Shown: positions 15,652 to 23,834 of the stretch, piece after piece
How positions within the stretch are numbered: the stretch's first letter is position 1
Layout: each line of letters starts with the position of its first letter
Assembly: GCA_964418565.1 (NCBI GenBank)
Contig: CAYQMB010000011.1
Coordinates: 1-45,439, forward strand
DNA: 45,439 bases
Reading direction: 5' to 3'
Source: JAQIBY01 sp964418565
Lineage (GTDB): Bacteria > Bacteroidota > Bacteroidia > Bacteroidales > ML635J-15
Notes under the pieces: generated by a model
What the model was told of the DNA's origin: nothing
Database searches by the model: none
The model's input: the letters and a program-made list of their open reading frames with translations, nothing else
Made by a program: the position numbers and the translations under genes

Positions 15652-15739
15652 GTTGGTTTTGTAAAGTGATGGCAAATATAGAGTCTTCTCCTGAACTGTG
15701 CAAATGATAAATGCAGTTTTTTTTAAGTTTTTTTGTTTC

Positions 15740-17164
15740 TTAATAATAATCCGGCAACCCCTGCTCTATAAACTCATGATAAATAAGTGGATACCATTGC
15801 TCATACCGGTCAGGGTCAAAATTATTTTTTTTGAATCCGGAGGCAATCAGCTGCCTGAAATCCGGTATTTCACCAGATGGTATTTCGGTTTCGGGCCCAT
15901 CCGGCCGCCGTTCAATGTAAACACTGTTCTCTGTATCGAGTTGTACCCTTCTTCCTGCCAGGGACAAATCGTGCTCCCTGCGGATACGCGTGTTGTGATA
16001 ACCAACATACAGTCTCAGGCCTTCAGTGTAGCTGAGTGATTCAAGAGCCGTTCTGGTCACAAAGAGGCGTTTCGAATTTTCCTCAAAATACCACTCCCAG
16101 CCAGGTCGCTCTTCCCGCAAACAACGTACTGCTTTTTGGATATCACCACCATTGCCCTGCAGAGCCATGCTCCGGATATAAGCGTTGGAGGTGACATCTT
16201 CATAGTCCTCTTTGATGATTTTTGCATGTCTGAACCGGGCTGCCGCATGCTGATACCGGTCTTTAAAAGCAAATGAACAATAATTTACAGGCAAATCAAT
16301 TCCTTCCGTTTTCACATACAGCATCAGCTTCAGAGCAGTGATTTCAGAACGAGGCACCGTGGGCCTTTTCCCATGGGAAAGCTCGAGACCACGCTCAATA
16401 AACCCGGGCATATTATGCCTTGTCATCCGCATCTGGTGCAGGTTCAGGTAATCCACACCAGCATCGGCCATCTCTCTGACAAGCATTTTCAAACGCTCAT
16501 ATTCATCCGGAACAGCAGGTATTTCCACCGTAACAACAGGAATGACACCCACTGCAAGCCTGAGTTGTGTCAGATCGTAATTTACAGCTCCGACATCAAA
16601 ACGGATTTCATCCAGACCAGCATCCCTCAAGGCAATGAGTTTTTCTCGTGTTGCCAGAATTCCATTTGTATAAAGCCAGACGTGTACAGACGCTCCAAAT
16701 GCTTCCTTAGCAGCTTTCAGATAAGTCAGGCTGCGTTCAAAATCGAGAAAAGGCTCTCCCCCACTCAGACTTATGCCTTTAAATCCAAACTGCTTAATAT
16801 ACCTCACATACGCTTCAGGTGTACCAAACTCAAGGCCATTTGATTGCGGTACAGCTTGCTTATCGTCCTGCGGTGCCGGACAGTAAAAACAGTTTGCATT
16901 GCATCGTCCGTTAATAAACAAGCACGACCACTGTCCTGCAGCACAAAGCCGACAGCCGGGAGACAGCTTGCTGACATCTGGTTTAGTACCATTACAGCCG
17001 GATTCCACAACTGGTTTGAGTTTTTTAAGGAGCTCTTTTCGCTGCCTGTTGAGGCGGTCTGCATCATCGGAGCTTATCCAGTCAATCAGAGGATAATAAC
17101 GCCCGTATTCCAGTTTCAGCAAATCCTTGTACCTTAACTGGGCATCAGTAAGTTTCACGTTCAT
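15740..17164 (-). CDS. Radical SAM enzyme of unknown specificity with extra N-terminal cysteines
   Basis: This 474-residue protein has the SAM-cluster motif C88-x3-C92-x2-C95 (RCNANCFYCPAP) and the SAM-binding GGEP in SLSGGEPFLD. Just before it, C71, C74 and C81 (GCRLCAAGQWSC) and C57 suggest either a second Fe-S site or a structural metal. The core barrel runs to about 290, with NLHQMRMTRHN and NYCSFAFKDRYQHAA, and a C-terminal beta-rich part follows. I do not recognise a named subfamily; it resembles uncharacterised MoaA/PflA-like proteins. A -7 box lies 16 nt upstream. No substrate peptide or partner gene is adjacent: tRNA-Asp lies downstream and a divergent hydrolase upstream. Confidence 0.85.
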   Translation of the reverse strand: MNVKLTDAQLRYKDLLKLEYGRYYPLIDWISSDDADRLNRQRKELLKKLKPVVESGCNGTKPDVSKLSPGCRLCAAGQWSCLFINGRCNANCFYCPAPQDDKQAVPQSNGLEFGTPEAYVRYIKQFGFKGISLSGGEPFLDFERSLTYLKAAKEAFGASVHVWLYTNGILATREKLIALRDAGLDEIRFDVGAVNYDLTQLRLAVGVIPVVTVEIPAVPDEYERLKMLVREMADAGVDYLNLHQMRMTRHNMPGFIERGLELSHGKRPTVPRSEITALKLMLYVKTEGIDLPVNYCSFAFKDRYQHAAARFRHAKIIKEDYEDVTSNAYIRSMALQGNGGDIQKAVRCLREERPGWEWYFEENSKRLFVTRTALESLSYTEGLRLYVGYHNTRIRREHDLSLAGRRVQLDTENSVYIERRPDGPETEIPSGEIPDFRQLIASGFKKNNFDPDRYEQWYPLIYHEFIEQGLPDYY

Positions 17165-17180
17165 TGAATCAAATTATTGA

Positions 17181-17188
17181 CAAATTTA
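17181..17188 (-). promoter_or_regulatory. -7 box of the radical SAM gene
   Basis: On the minus strand this reads TAAATTTG, an exact TAnnTTTG element 16 nt before the start codon. A clear TTTG at the expected -33 distance is absent. Confidence 0.45.
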
Positions 17189-17345
17189 CGCAAAATCCAT
17201 CAAGCAATCACTATTTTTCACTAATTGACACAATCAAGCCATCATTTCCGATGAATCACACCGGCATTTTTATGGTCTACATGATGAATGGGAAACAGAA
17301 TTTATTATATTGCATGGAAATTAACCAACCTGATTTCAGATATTT

Positions 17346-18506
17346 ATGAAACGAACACTGTTTTTATTGTGCTTTTTCATTCTGTTTACATCAAAAGTCT
17401 TTGCTCAGCTTTACGACATCAGCAATGCTGAATTTGACTATTACGATGAAAACAGAGACCGATTTGTCAACACCTTTGTTTATTATCCTTCCGTGATTGA
17501 CGAATACAACACCGAAACATTTCCTTTCGTTGTTTTTGGCCATGGATTTTCGATGAGTTACGCTTCCTATTCTTACCTCTGGGAACACCTTGTACCCCGG
17601 GGCTACATCGTGGTTGTGCCCAATACCGAGACTGGTGTTATAGGAGTTAATCACGGTGATTTTGGGAATGATCTGGGGTTTCTGGCCGGATATTTTTATG
17701 AAAACTCCCTGGATCCGGAAAGTCTGTTTTATAATCAGGTGGAACAGTACCCGGCTGTTATTGGCCACAGCATGGGAGGCGGAGCCACGCATCTGGCATC
17801 AGAAAGCTATACAGGAGATATTCAGACTGCCATCAGCTTTGCCGCAGCAGAAACGGACCCATCAGCTATTGATGCCGTTGCTAATGCCAACTTGCCACTG
17901 TACATTTTTTACGGAGAATACGATGCAGTATCGCCACCGGCAGAAAATCAGATTGCCATTTACAACAATTCCAACTCAAGCTGCAAAACGCTGATTAACG
18001 TTTTGGGAGGCGGTCATTGCTTTTTTGCGGATGAAGACTGGGTATGCGATGTTGCTGACGGCTCCGAAACAACAATTAGCAGGGAAGAACAACACGATAT
18101 CACTCTTGATTTTCTGAACCTGATACTGGATTATGAATTACAAGGTAACAATCAGGCACTTGTAACACTTGAAGATAGCCTTGATAATTCGGTGCGTATC
18201 AGCAGCACAAGAGACTGCATAACGACATCCGTAATTCCGGAGCATGGCAATCATCAACATTCAGACCAGCTCCAAAACTGTATGTATCCCAACCCTGCCA
18301 GGGACTTTATTTATATCAGGCTTAAGCAGGAATCCAACCTGACAATTTCAGATACCTCAGGAAAAATCGTAAAACATTACAGCTTGCTTTCAGGTATTAA
18401 TAAAATCAACTTAAACGGGTTACCAACCGGCACATACCACATCACAGTATCCGGGAATGCTGGCAATTATAAAAAAACGGGAAGACTAATAATACAAGGC
18501 AACTAA
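17346..18506 (+). CDS. T9SS-secreted alpha/beta hydrolase (cutinase/PETase-like or dienelactone hydrolase-like)
   Basis: This 386-residue protein has a signal peptide ending KVFAQ. An alpha/beta-hydrolase domain (about 25-265) follows, with nucleophile S142 in GHSMGGG, acid D193 in YGEYDAVSPP and H224 in GGGHCFF. The oxyanion region is FGHGFSMSYASY. A Cys pair near H224 (HCFFADEDWVCD) may form a disulfide. The C-terminus (about 312-386, MYPNPARDF) is a T9SS sorting domain. Broad-specificity esterases of this layout, with GxSMGG plus a Por domain, include the polyester hydrolases described from marine Bacteroidota. Ester hydrolysis outside the cell is likely; the natural substrate is unknown. 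Chlorophyllase-like or lipase activity is an alternative. Confidence 0.82.
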   Translation: MKRTLFLLCFFILFTSKVFAQLYDISNAEFDYYDENRDRFVNTFVYYPSVIDEYNTETFPFVVFGHGFSMSYASYSYLWEHLVPRGYIVVVPNTETGVIGVNHGDFGNDLGFLAGYFYENSLDPESLFYNQVEQYPAVIGHSMGGGATHLASESYTGDIQTAISFAAAETDPSAIDAVANANLPLYIFYGEYDAVSPPAENQIAIYNNSNSSCKTLINVLGGGHCFFADEDWVCDVADGSETTISREEQHDITLDFLNLILDYELQGNNQALVTLEDSLDNSVRISSTRDCITTSVIPEHGNHQHSDQLQNCMYPNPARDFIYIRLKQESNLTISDTSGKIVKHYSLLSGINKINLNGLPTGTYHITVSGNAGNYKKTGRLIIQGN

Positions 18507-18601
18507 ACATAAGCAGGATTATGAAACAAACTGACTCCAGAAAACAAGGGTTACCTCAAATACTTGCGCAAGCAGACTGATTTATTAAATTTAACTTAAC
18601 A

Positions 18602-18631
18602 TTTGACATCGGAAAGGAATTATTAGCTTTG
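18602..18631 (+). promoter_or_regulatory. Promoter of the porin gene
   Basis: TTTG at 18602-18605 and TAGCTTTG at 18624-18631 are 18 bp apart. The start codon follows only 8 nt after the -7 box, so the mRNA leader must be very short. Confidence 0.65.
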
Positions 18632-18639
18632 CACACCGT

Positions 18640-19695
18640 ATGAAAAAGAAACTACTGCCAATACTGTTATTGCTTCTGATGATTTCAGGGCAACTTTTCA
18701 GCCAGGACGAGCTGAGCGGGAAATGGTTTATCAGCTATCAGCATCAGGAAGAAGAAAGCAGTGACCGTTTTTTACTTAAGCGTGCTTACATTACCTATAA
18801 ACCACAAATAACCCCCTGGCTTTCCGGCCGCATTACACCCGACATCACCATAGACGGGGAAGGCTCAGATCGTGGGAATATTGAATTGCGATTAAAGTAC
18901 CTTTACGCACAGGCCAGGCTGCCGGATTTTTCATTTTTCAGGGACAATAAGCTGAGAGTTGGCGTTGTACCTCGTCCCTGGATTGATTATGCCCAGGACA
19001 TCAATATGTACAGGGCACAGGGACAAATGTTTCTTGAGCGTACAGGCGTTATCAATTCTGCAGATTATGGCGTTTATGCAGAATCCGCATTTGGAGAAAA
19101 CATTCAGACAAATGGCTTTAAGTCAGCCAGCCCGGGCAGATATGGCGGCATGGTTGTCGGTATATACAACGGAGGTGGATACAGTGCCTTTGAAGAAAAT
19201 TCAAACAAATCCTTTGAGTGGCGCTTTACTTTCAGACCATTTCCTGCCTATTTAAAGGGTTTGCTTGCCACCTATCACGGCGCATGGGGAGAAGGCAACA
19301 GTATTCGTAACAACCGGTTCAGGCTCAATGGTGTTCAAGTGGCTTATGAGCATACATATTTTGTCGTTTCCGGGGAATATTATGAAGGGTTTGGTTCCTA
19401 TGATGATTTAATAATCAGCGAGCGGACATTCCGCAGCGTTCCACATTCAGGCTACTCCGGTTTTGCAGAATTCCGTGAACCCAAAACCGGACTGGGTGCA
19501 TGGGTACGCTATGACTCCCAACAGCTTGACTATAGCGAACCAGAGAACTCCTTTAACGAAAACCGTTTAATCATCAGTGCTGTGTGGCGTTTTCATAAAG
19601 AAAACAAGATAATTCTGAGTTACGATAAGTTTTATGAAGGCTATGCAAATCTGCCTTCCACAATCTGGGAAGCCACTCTGGATTTGAGGTTTTAA
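18640..19695 (+). CDS. Outer-membrane porin-like beta-barrel
   Basis: The 351-residue protein has a signal peptide ending QLFSQ, then a pattern of alternating short strands and polar loops typical of a 14- to 18-stranded barrel. It includes RFLLKRAYITYKPQI near the start and ends in a terminal Phe (TLDLRF), the outer-membrane insertion signal. It resembles the OprP/phosphate-selective-type porins often annotated in Bacteroidota, but I cannot assign a substrate. It has its own consensus promoter. The DMT transporter gene begins 12 bp after its stop in the same frame, so the two may share a transcript. Confidence 0.75.
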   Translation: MKKKLLPILLLLLMISGQLFSQDELSGKWFISYQHQEEESSDRFLLKRAYITYKPQITPWLSGRITPDITIDGEGSDRGNIELRLKYLYAQARLPDFSFFRDNKLRVGVVPRPWIDYAQDINMYRAQGQMFLERTGVINSADYGVYAESAFGENIQTNGFKSASPGRYGGMVVGIYNGGGYSAFEENSNKSFEWRFTFRPFPAYLKGLLATYHGAWGEGNSIRNNRFRLNGVQVAYEHTYFVVSGEYYEGFGSYDDLIISERTFRSVPHSGYSGFAEFREPKTGLGAWVRYDSQQLDYSEPENSFNENRLIISAVWRFHKENKIILSYDKFYEGYANLPSTIWEATLDLRF

Positions 19696-19707
19696 TACGA
19701 TCTTTTT

Positions 19708-20616
19708 TTGAAAAATCACATCAAAGCATATCGCGCCGACTCCCTTCTCCTCCTGACAGCCATGATCTGGGGGTTTGCCTTTGTAGCGCAGCGCGCCGGC
19801 ATGGATCATGTCGGACCATTTACCTACAACGCGTTCCGCTTTGCGCTTGGCGGATTATCCCTGTTGCCCCTGCTTGCCTTACCGGTAAACAGGCGGAAAA
19901 TCCCCGGAAGGGCCGGCTTAAAAATTCTGTATTATGGTAGCATTGCAGGCGTCGTTATTTTCATTGCGTCATCCTTTCAGCAGGTAGGCCTTCAGTATAC
20001 AACGGCCGGAAACGCTGGTTTCATCACAGGCTTATATGTTATCATCGTGCCCATCCTGGGTTTATTATGGAGACAGAAAGCCGGCACAGGTGTGTGGATT
20101 GGTGCTGTTTTGGCAGTTGCCGGGATGTATTTTCTCAGCATACAGGATGGACTCCGGATAAATCATGGTGATCTTCTGGTACTGATTTGTGCATTTTTCT
20201 TCGCCATTCATGTGATCGTGGTTGGATGGTTATCACCTAAGTTCAATGCTGTAAGGTTGTCCATCATGCAGTTTCTTATTGCATCGGCCCTGAGTTTTGT
20301 TGTAGCCATTTTCAGAGAAGAAGTTGTAATGACCAATGTTTTGCAGGCCAGTTTGCCCATCGCTTACGGTGGAATTTTCTCAGCTGGAGTAGCCTACACC
20401 CTTCAGATATTTGCTCAAAAAGAAGCCCCTGCTGGTCATGCTGCCATCATCCTCAGCCTGGAGTCGGTATTTGCCGTGTTTGGTGGCTGGCTGATTCTGA
20501 ACGAATCGGTTACCGAGCGGGTGATTATTGGTTGTGCGTTGATGTTAGCAGGCATGCTTTCTGCCCAGTATCAGCAATACAGAATCCGCCGGAAGCAGAC
20601 TAATCAACCTGCATAA
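19708..20616 (+). CDS. DMT superfamily (EamA) inner-membrane transporter with TTG start
   Basis: The product has 302 residues with ten hydrophobic helices in two EamA repeats (about 5-140 and 150-290). The first repeat starts SLLLLTAMIWGFAFVAQRAG (core AMIWGFAFVAQ), the typical EamA opening, and the second ends GCALMLAGMLSAQ. Such proteins export metabolites or amino acids. No ATG precedes the first helix: between the upstream stop (19693-19695, same frame) and here the only plausible start is TTG at 19708. The next ATG would remove half of helix 1. The 3' end overlaps the convergent lipoprotein gene by 17 bp. Confidence 0.88.
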   Translation: MKNHIKAYRADSLLLLTAMIWGFAFVAQRAGMDHVGPFTYNAFRFALGGLSLLPLLALPVNRRKIPGRAGLKILYYGSIAGVVIFIASSFQQVGLQYTTAGNAGFITGLYVIIVPILGLLWRQKAGTGVWIGAVLAVAGMYFLSIQDGLRINHGDLLVLICAFFFAIHVIVVGWLSPKFNAVRLSIMQFLIASALSFVVAIFREEVVMTNVLQASLPIAYGGIFSAGVAYTLQIFAQKEAPAGHAAIILSLESVFAVFGGWLILNESVTERVIIGCALMLAGMLSAQYQQYRIRRKQTNQPA

Positions 20617-21391
20617 GTACGGCATCCACCTGGGTTGTTGATGCGTCAACAGTTCCTGTACGCAAAACAAATTGCACCGTTGTATCCGATGTTTTCTCAA
20701 ACATGTACTGAACCACAGAGGAACTTTTGGCTGTAAAGTAAAAGTATGGCAAGCCCTCCGGCTCATTCACACCGGCTTCATTCTGGATAATGTCTGCATC
20801 ATGATTCACATAATCATCCATCAGGCTGGTAGCCGACATGTTATCAACCTGATAAAACAAATCTGATCCATTGGTAAAAATCACTTGCATCCCTTCATAT
20901 GCACTATTTACAGCACTTTCACCCTGCCAGTTTCCATTTAACCAGTCGGGGATTTTCAGGGGTGTATCCGGCACGAAACCGGTTGTTTGAGAATAATCCA
21001 GTCCGTTTTCAGGAAACCAATCCGGTGTGCCTTCAGAAAAACTCAAGCGGGCAGCCGGTTCTGCAGATCCCATATCAAATTGCAGGCTAATGTGGTATTC
21101 AGCTGCATAGAAGAGCCATTTTGCCGTATCGCTGACAAGTTCATTAGCAGACTGATCAATAGCGCTAATTATCAATTCGTTATCACCAGTTGAAAGCAAA
21201 ACAGTTTTCTCATCAACATTCAGGCTGTATGTATTTCCATCCGATGTCCAGGTAAACGCACCACAAGCCCATCCCGGAACCTGCCCGGCTTCAATATACT
21301 CATCGGGCTCATCGTTTTCACAGGAAGGCAAGATGACAAGTATTGAAAGAATCAAAACCAAACAAAAAGCAAGACTGTTTTTCATAACCAT
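20600..21391 (-). CDS. Lipoprotein of unknown function
   Basis: This 263-residue protein has a lipoprotein signal peptide with lipobox ILPSC at C24 followed by acidic residues (ENDEPDEY), so it is an exported lipoprotein. The remainder is beta-rich and rich in Asp, Ser and Thr, with two similar halves not obvious by eye. GWACGAFTWTSDGN near the start and IPDWLNGNWQGE in the middle are the most distinctive segments. I do not recognise a family. It ends inside the 3' end of the convergent transporter gene. The terminator between it and the FKBP gene belongs to the latter. Confidence 0.8.
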   Translation of the reverse strand: MVMKNSLAFCLVLILSILVILPSCENDEPDEYIEAGQVPGWACGAFTWTSDGNTYSLNVDEKTVLLSTGDNELIISAIDQSANELVSDTAKWLFYAAEYHISLQFDMGSAEPAARLSFSEGTPDWFPENGLDYSQTTGFVPDTPLKIPDWLNGNWQGESAVNSAYEGMQVIFTNGSDLFYQVDNMSATSLMDDYVNHDADIIQNEAGVNEPEGLPYFYFTAKSSSVVQYMFEKTSDTTVQFVLRTGTVDASTTQVDAVLMQVD

Positions 21392-21454
21392 TTTTTTTCA
21401 AAAATACGTCAATTTTCATTATCACGAAAACTTTAACGCCCACCTGTAGCAATA

Positions 21455-21481
21455 AACAAAAAACCCCGGCATAACCGGGGC
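21455..21481 (-). terminator. Terminator of the FKBP gene
   Basis: CCCCGG and CCGGGG pair around a 5-nt loop. On the minus strand the stem is followed by a run of T, which places it 27 bp after the FKBP stop codon. Confidence 0.85.
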
Positions 21482-21507
21482 TTTTAAAACTTCATGATAT
21501 CTTATTC

Positions 21508-21981
21508 TTATTTCTGCTGATTGAGCAGACCATTAAGATCTTCTTCAGTAGCGGGGCGTTTTTCGACTACTTCGTAATCAAAGGTAAGTTCCTGACCTGC
21601 CAGTGGGTGGTTAAAGTCAACCACAACGGTTTCAGGTTTGATTTCTTTAACAACCACAGGAATCGGGCCCTGTTGTGTCTGAGCTTGTAGCTGCAGGCCT
21701 TCTTTCAGTTCAAGATCCTCGGGGAACTGACCTTTAGGCACGTCCTGAACAGCTTTATCGTCCACTTCTCCGTAAGCTTCAGCGGGAGCAATAACCACTT
21801 TTTCTTTTTCACCTTCTTTTTTATCCTCAATAGATTTTTCAAGTCCCGGAATAAGCATGCCAACACCCATGATAAAAGCCAGTGGGTCTCTTCCTTCAGA
21901 ACTGTCAAATACAGACCCATCACTTAAAGAGCCGGTATAATGAATTTTTACAAAATCTTTTCCTTTAATATCAATATCCAT
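21508..21981 (-). CDS. SlyD-type FKBP peptidyl-prolyl isomerase
   Basis: This 157-residue cytoplasmic protein has the FKBP core with an inserted chaperone (IF) domain (about 70-125). FVKIHYTGSLSDGSVFDSS and GVGMLIPGLEKSIEDKKEGE (cores YTGSLSDGSVFDS and GMLIPGLEKS) are standard FKBP elements. It catalyses cis-trans isomerisation of Xaa-Pro bonds and acts as a folding chaperone. The metal-binding His-rich tail of E. coli SlyD is absent, so a nickel role is unlikely. It has its own promoter, 50-80 nt upstream, in the gap after ispF. Confidence 0.93.
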   Translation of the reverse strand: MDIDIKGKDFVKIHYTGSLSDGSVFDSSEGRDPLAFIMGVGMLIPGLEKSIEDKKEGEKEKVVIAPAEAYGEVDDKAVQDVPKGQFPEDLELKEGLQLQAQTQQGPIPVVVKEIKPETVVVDFNHPLAGQELTFDYEVVEKRPATEEDLNGLLNQQK

Positions 21982-22030
21982 ATCAAAAATTATTTTTGGG
22001 AGTGTTCACCCCCGGTTTTCAAATCAGCTG

Positions 22031-22061
22031 CAAAGTTATGAATAATATACTGTCTTACAAA
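22031..22061 (-). promoter_or_regulatory. Promoter of the FKBP gene
   Basis: On the minus strand TTTG (22058-22061) and TAACTTTG (22031-22038) are 19 bp apart, an exact consensus. The resulting leader is about 45 nt. Confidence 0.8.
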
Positions 22062-22069
22062 AGAATAAT

Positions 22070-22537
22070 TCACTTAATCAGTGCAACAGCATAAGCCTCT
22101 GCTCCTTTACCTTCACCCACGAAACCAAGTTTTTCGGTGGTTGTTGCTTTCACAGAAGCTGCTCCAATGCTCAGATGACATATTTCCGCGATATTTTTTC
22201 GCATTTCGGGTATAAATCGTTGAAGTTTTGGCTGTTGCAATGCGATTGTAGCATCGATGTTTTCAAGGGTAAAACCCTCATTTTCGAGAAGATAGACAGT
22301 TTCTTTCAAAAGATCAAGGGAAGAAATGCCGGCATACTGTTTATCCGTATCGGGAAACCGCTTACCAATATCACCCAGGGCCGCAGCGCCCAGAATGGCA
22401 TCGCAGACAGCATGCAAAAGCACATCCCCGTCGGAATGTGCTTTAAATGATTTATTGAATGGAATTCTCACACCACCCAGGATTATAGATTTTCCGGGCT
22501 GAAAGGCATGCACATCGTATCCAAAACCTACGCGCAC
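22070..22537 (-). CDS. ispF: 2-C-methyl-D-erythritol 2,4-cyclodiphosphate synthase
   Basis: This is the fifth enzyme of the MEP pathway to isoprenoids (EC 4.6.1.12). It cyclises CDP-methylerythritol phosphate, releasing CMP. Zinc ligands D8, H10 (GYDVHAF) and H42 (LLHAVCDA) are present, as is AHSDGDV. C-terminal NIDATIALQQPKL and ATTTEKLGFVGEGKG (core TTTEKLGF) are the normal family segments. The 155-residue length is standard and the enzyme is a trimer. It begins 3 bp after porV, so this housekeeping gene is transcribed with the T9SS genes. Confidence 0.97.
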   Translation of the reverse strand: MRVGFGYDVHAFQPGKSIILGGVRIPFNKSFKAHSDGDVLLHAVCDAILGAAALGDIGKRFPDTDKQYAGISSLDLLKETVYLLENEGFTLENIDATIALQQPKLQRFIPEMRKNIAEICHLSIGAASVKATTTEKLGFVGEGKGAEAYAVALIK

Positions 22538-22540
22538 AGT

Positions 22541-23782
22541 TTAACTTTCTTCTGAAGCTTCACCCAGGTCGAAAGTAAGCGTAAACCGCAGTGTGTTCGC
22601 CAGAGGAGATGCGTTAAACCCATTGGTTGGGATAAGGTAAGCAAAGTCAAGGCCAAACACATTGAGCCTTAAACCTGCACCCAGGGTAGCATATTTTCGT
22701 GCCCCTTTAAATTGATGTTCGGTAAAATAGCCGGCACGCAGAGCAAATTTGTTGCTGTACCAGTATTCGGCGCCAATACTCCATGTGATCTCGGCAAATT
22801 CCTCTGCAAACACAGAATTGTATCCGTTAGCAGTACCCGGCGCATCATACCATGACTGGAATATAGCTGTCGCTACGGATACATTCGGATCTTTACCGGC
22901 TTCTATTACGGTATTGGGTGAGGTAATGGTATCACCTGCAGGGGTAACTTCGCCCTGTGTATAATATGCTGGTGGTGTGGGCACCAACAGCTTATTCATA
23001 TCTACGGCAATTCCGATTTTATTGTATTCATCCAGTTCCATCTGATAATAAACCCCTGTTCTGAAATTTGTAGGGATAAAGTCCTGTTCAGCATTGTCGC
23101 TATAGGACATTTTTGCACCAATGTTGCTGATATTAATGCCCCAGTTTAGCAAGCCTTCGAAACCCGAAAACCCCATCTCGTCGTTGGTATAGAAGAAAGC
23201 CACATCACCGGCAACAGATTGTCCGGGGTTTGTCTGTGTACCACTCACTTCCATTCCGCCGGTCAGGTCTGAACGGATGTAACGCATAGCCACTGCTCCG
23301 GAGAAGTTATCACCAAGCAGGCGGCTGTAACCAAAATCCAGAGAAAACTCTGTTGGCTGAAAATCCCGCAACAGGGTATTGTTAATATCCCTGAATGAAA
23401 TTGAGCCCATATCAAAATAGGTAAGCGATGCTGAGAGGGCATTTTGGTCATCCAATTTATAATATCCGGCAAGGTAAGCCAGGTTCATATCGTCAATAAT
23501 ATTTCTCAGCCATGGCGTATAAGACAGAGAGACACCCATTTCATCCTCAGAGAATATATATTTTGCCGGGTTCCAGTGCTGGGAATTGGCATCCGGGGTG
23601 GTAGCTACTCCGGCATCACCCATTGCACCAGAGCGGGTATCCGGGGCTATCATCTGGAACGAAACGGCTGTGGTAATCACATTATTTGATAAATCCCTAC
23701 CAATAGGATCATCGTCAAACTGACCATAAGCGTTGATGCCAATGGCTATTAATGCAAAGATTGCGACAAATCTGAATTTCAT
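22541..23782 (-). CDS. porV: T9SS outer-membrane protein PorV (LptO)
   Basis: PorV is a FadL-like 14-stranded outer-membrane barrel that collects cargo from the SprA/Sov translocon and delivers it to the PorU sortase on the cell surface. The 413-residue product has a signal peptide ending NAYGQ. The hallmark start of the mature protein follows: QMIAPDTRSGAMGDAGVAT (core APDTRSGAMGDAG) with NSQHWNPAKY. Strand/loop alternation runs to the C-terminus. It sits 52 bp after porU, the conserved pairing in this phylum, but also has its own promoter in that gap. Confidence 0.95.
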   Translation of the reverse strand: MKFRFVAIFALIAIGINAYGQFDDDPIGRDLSNNVITTAVSFQMIAPDTRSGAMGDAGVATTPDANSQHWNPAKYIFSEDEMGVSLSYTPWLRNIIDDMNLAYLAGYYKLDDQNALSASLTYFDMGSISFRDINNTLLRDFQPTEFSLDFGYSRLLGDNFSGAVAMRYIRSDLTGGMEVSGTQTNPGQSVAGDVAFFYTNDEMGFSGFEGLLNWGINISNIGAKMSYSDNAEQDFIPTNFRTGVYYQMELDEYNKIGIAVDMNKLLVPTPPAYYTQGEVTPAGDTITSPNTVIEAGKDPNVSVATAIFQSWYDAPGTANGYNSVFAEEFAEITWSIGAEYWYSNKFALRAGYFTEHQFKGARKYATLGAGLRLNVFGLDFAYLIPTNGFNASPLANTLRFTLTFDLGEASEES

Positions 23783-23799
23783 GTGTTTTAATTTTAGAT

Positions 23800-23833
23800 C
23801 AAAAATACAAGCAATAAACGAATATACAACAAA
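23800..23833 (-). promoter_or_regulatory. Promoter of porV-ispF in the porU-porV gap
   Basis: On the minus strand TTTG (23830-23833) and TATTTTTG (23800-23807) are 22 bp apart, slightly longer than the usual spacing. The -7 box is exact and lies 17 nt before the porV start. Confidence 0.55.
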
Positions 23834-23834
23834 A

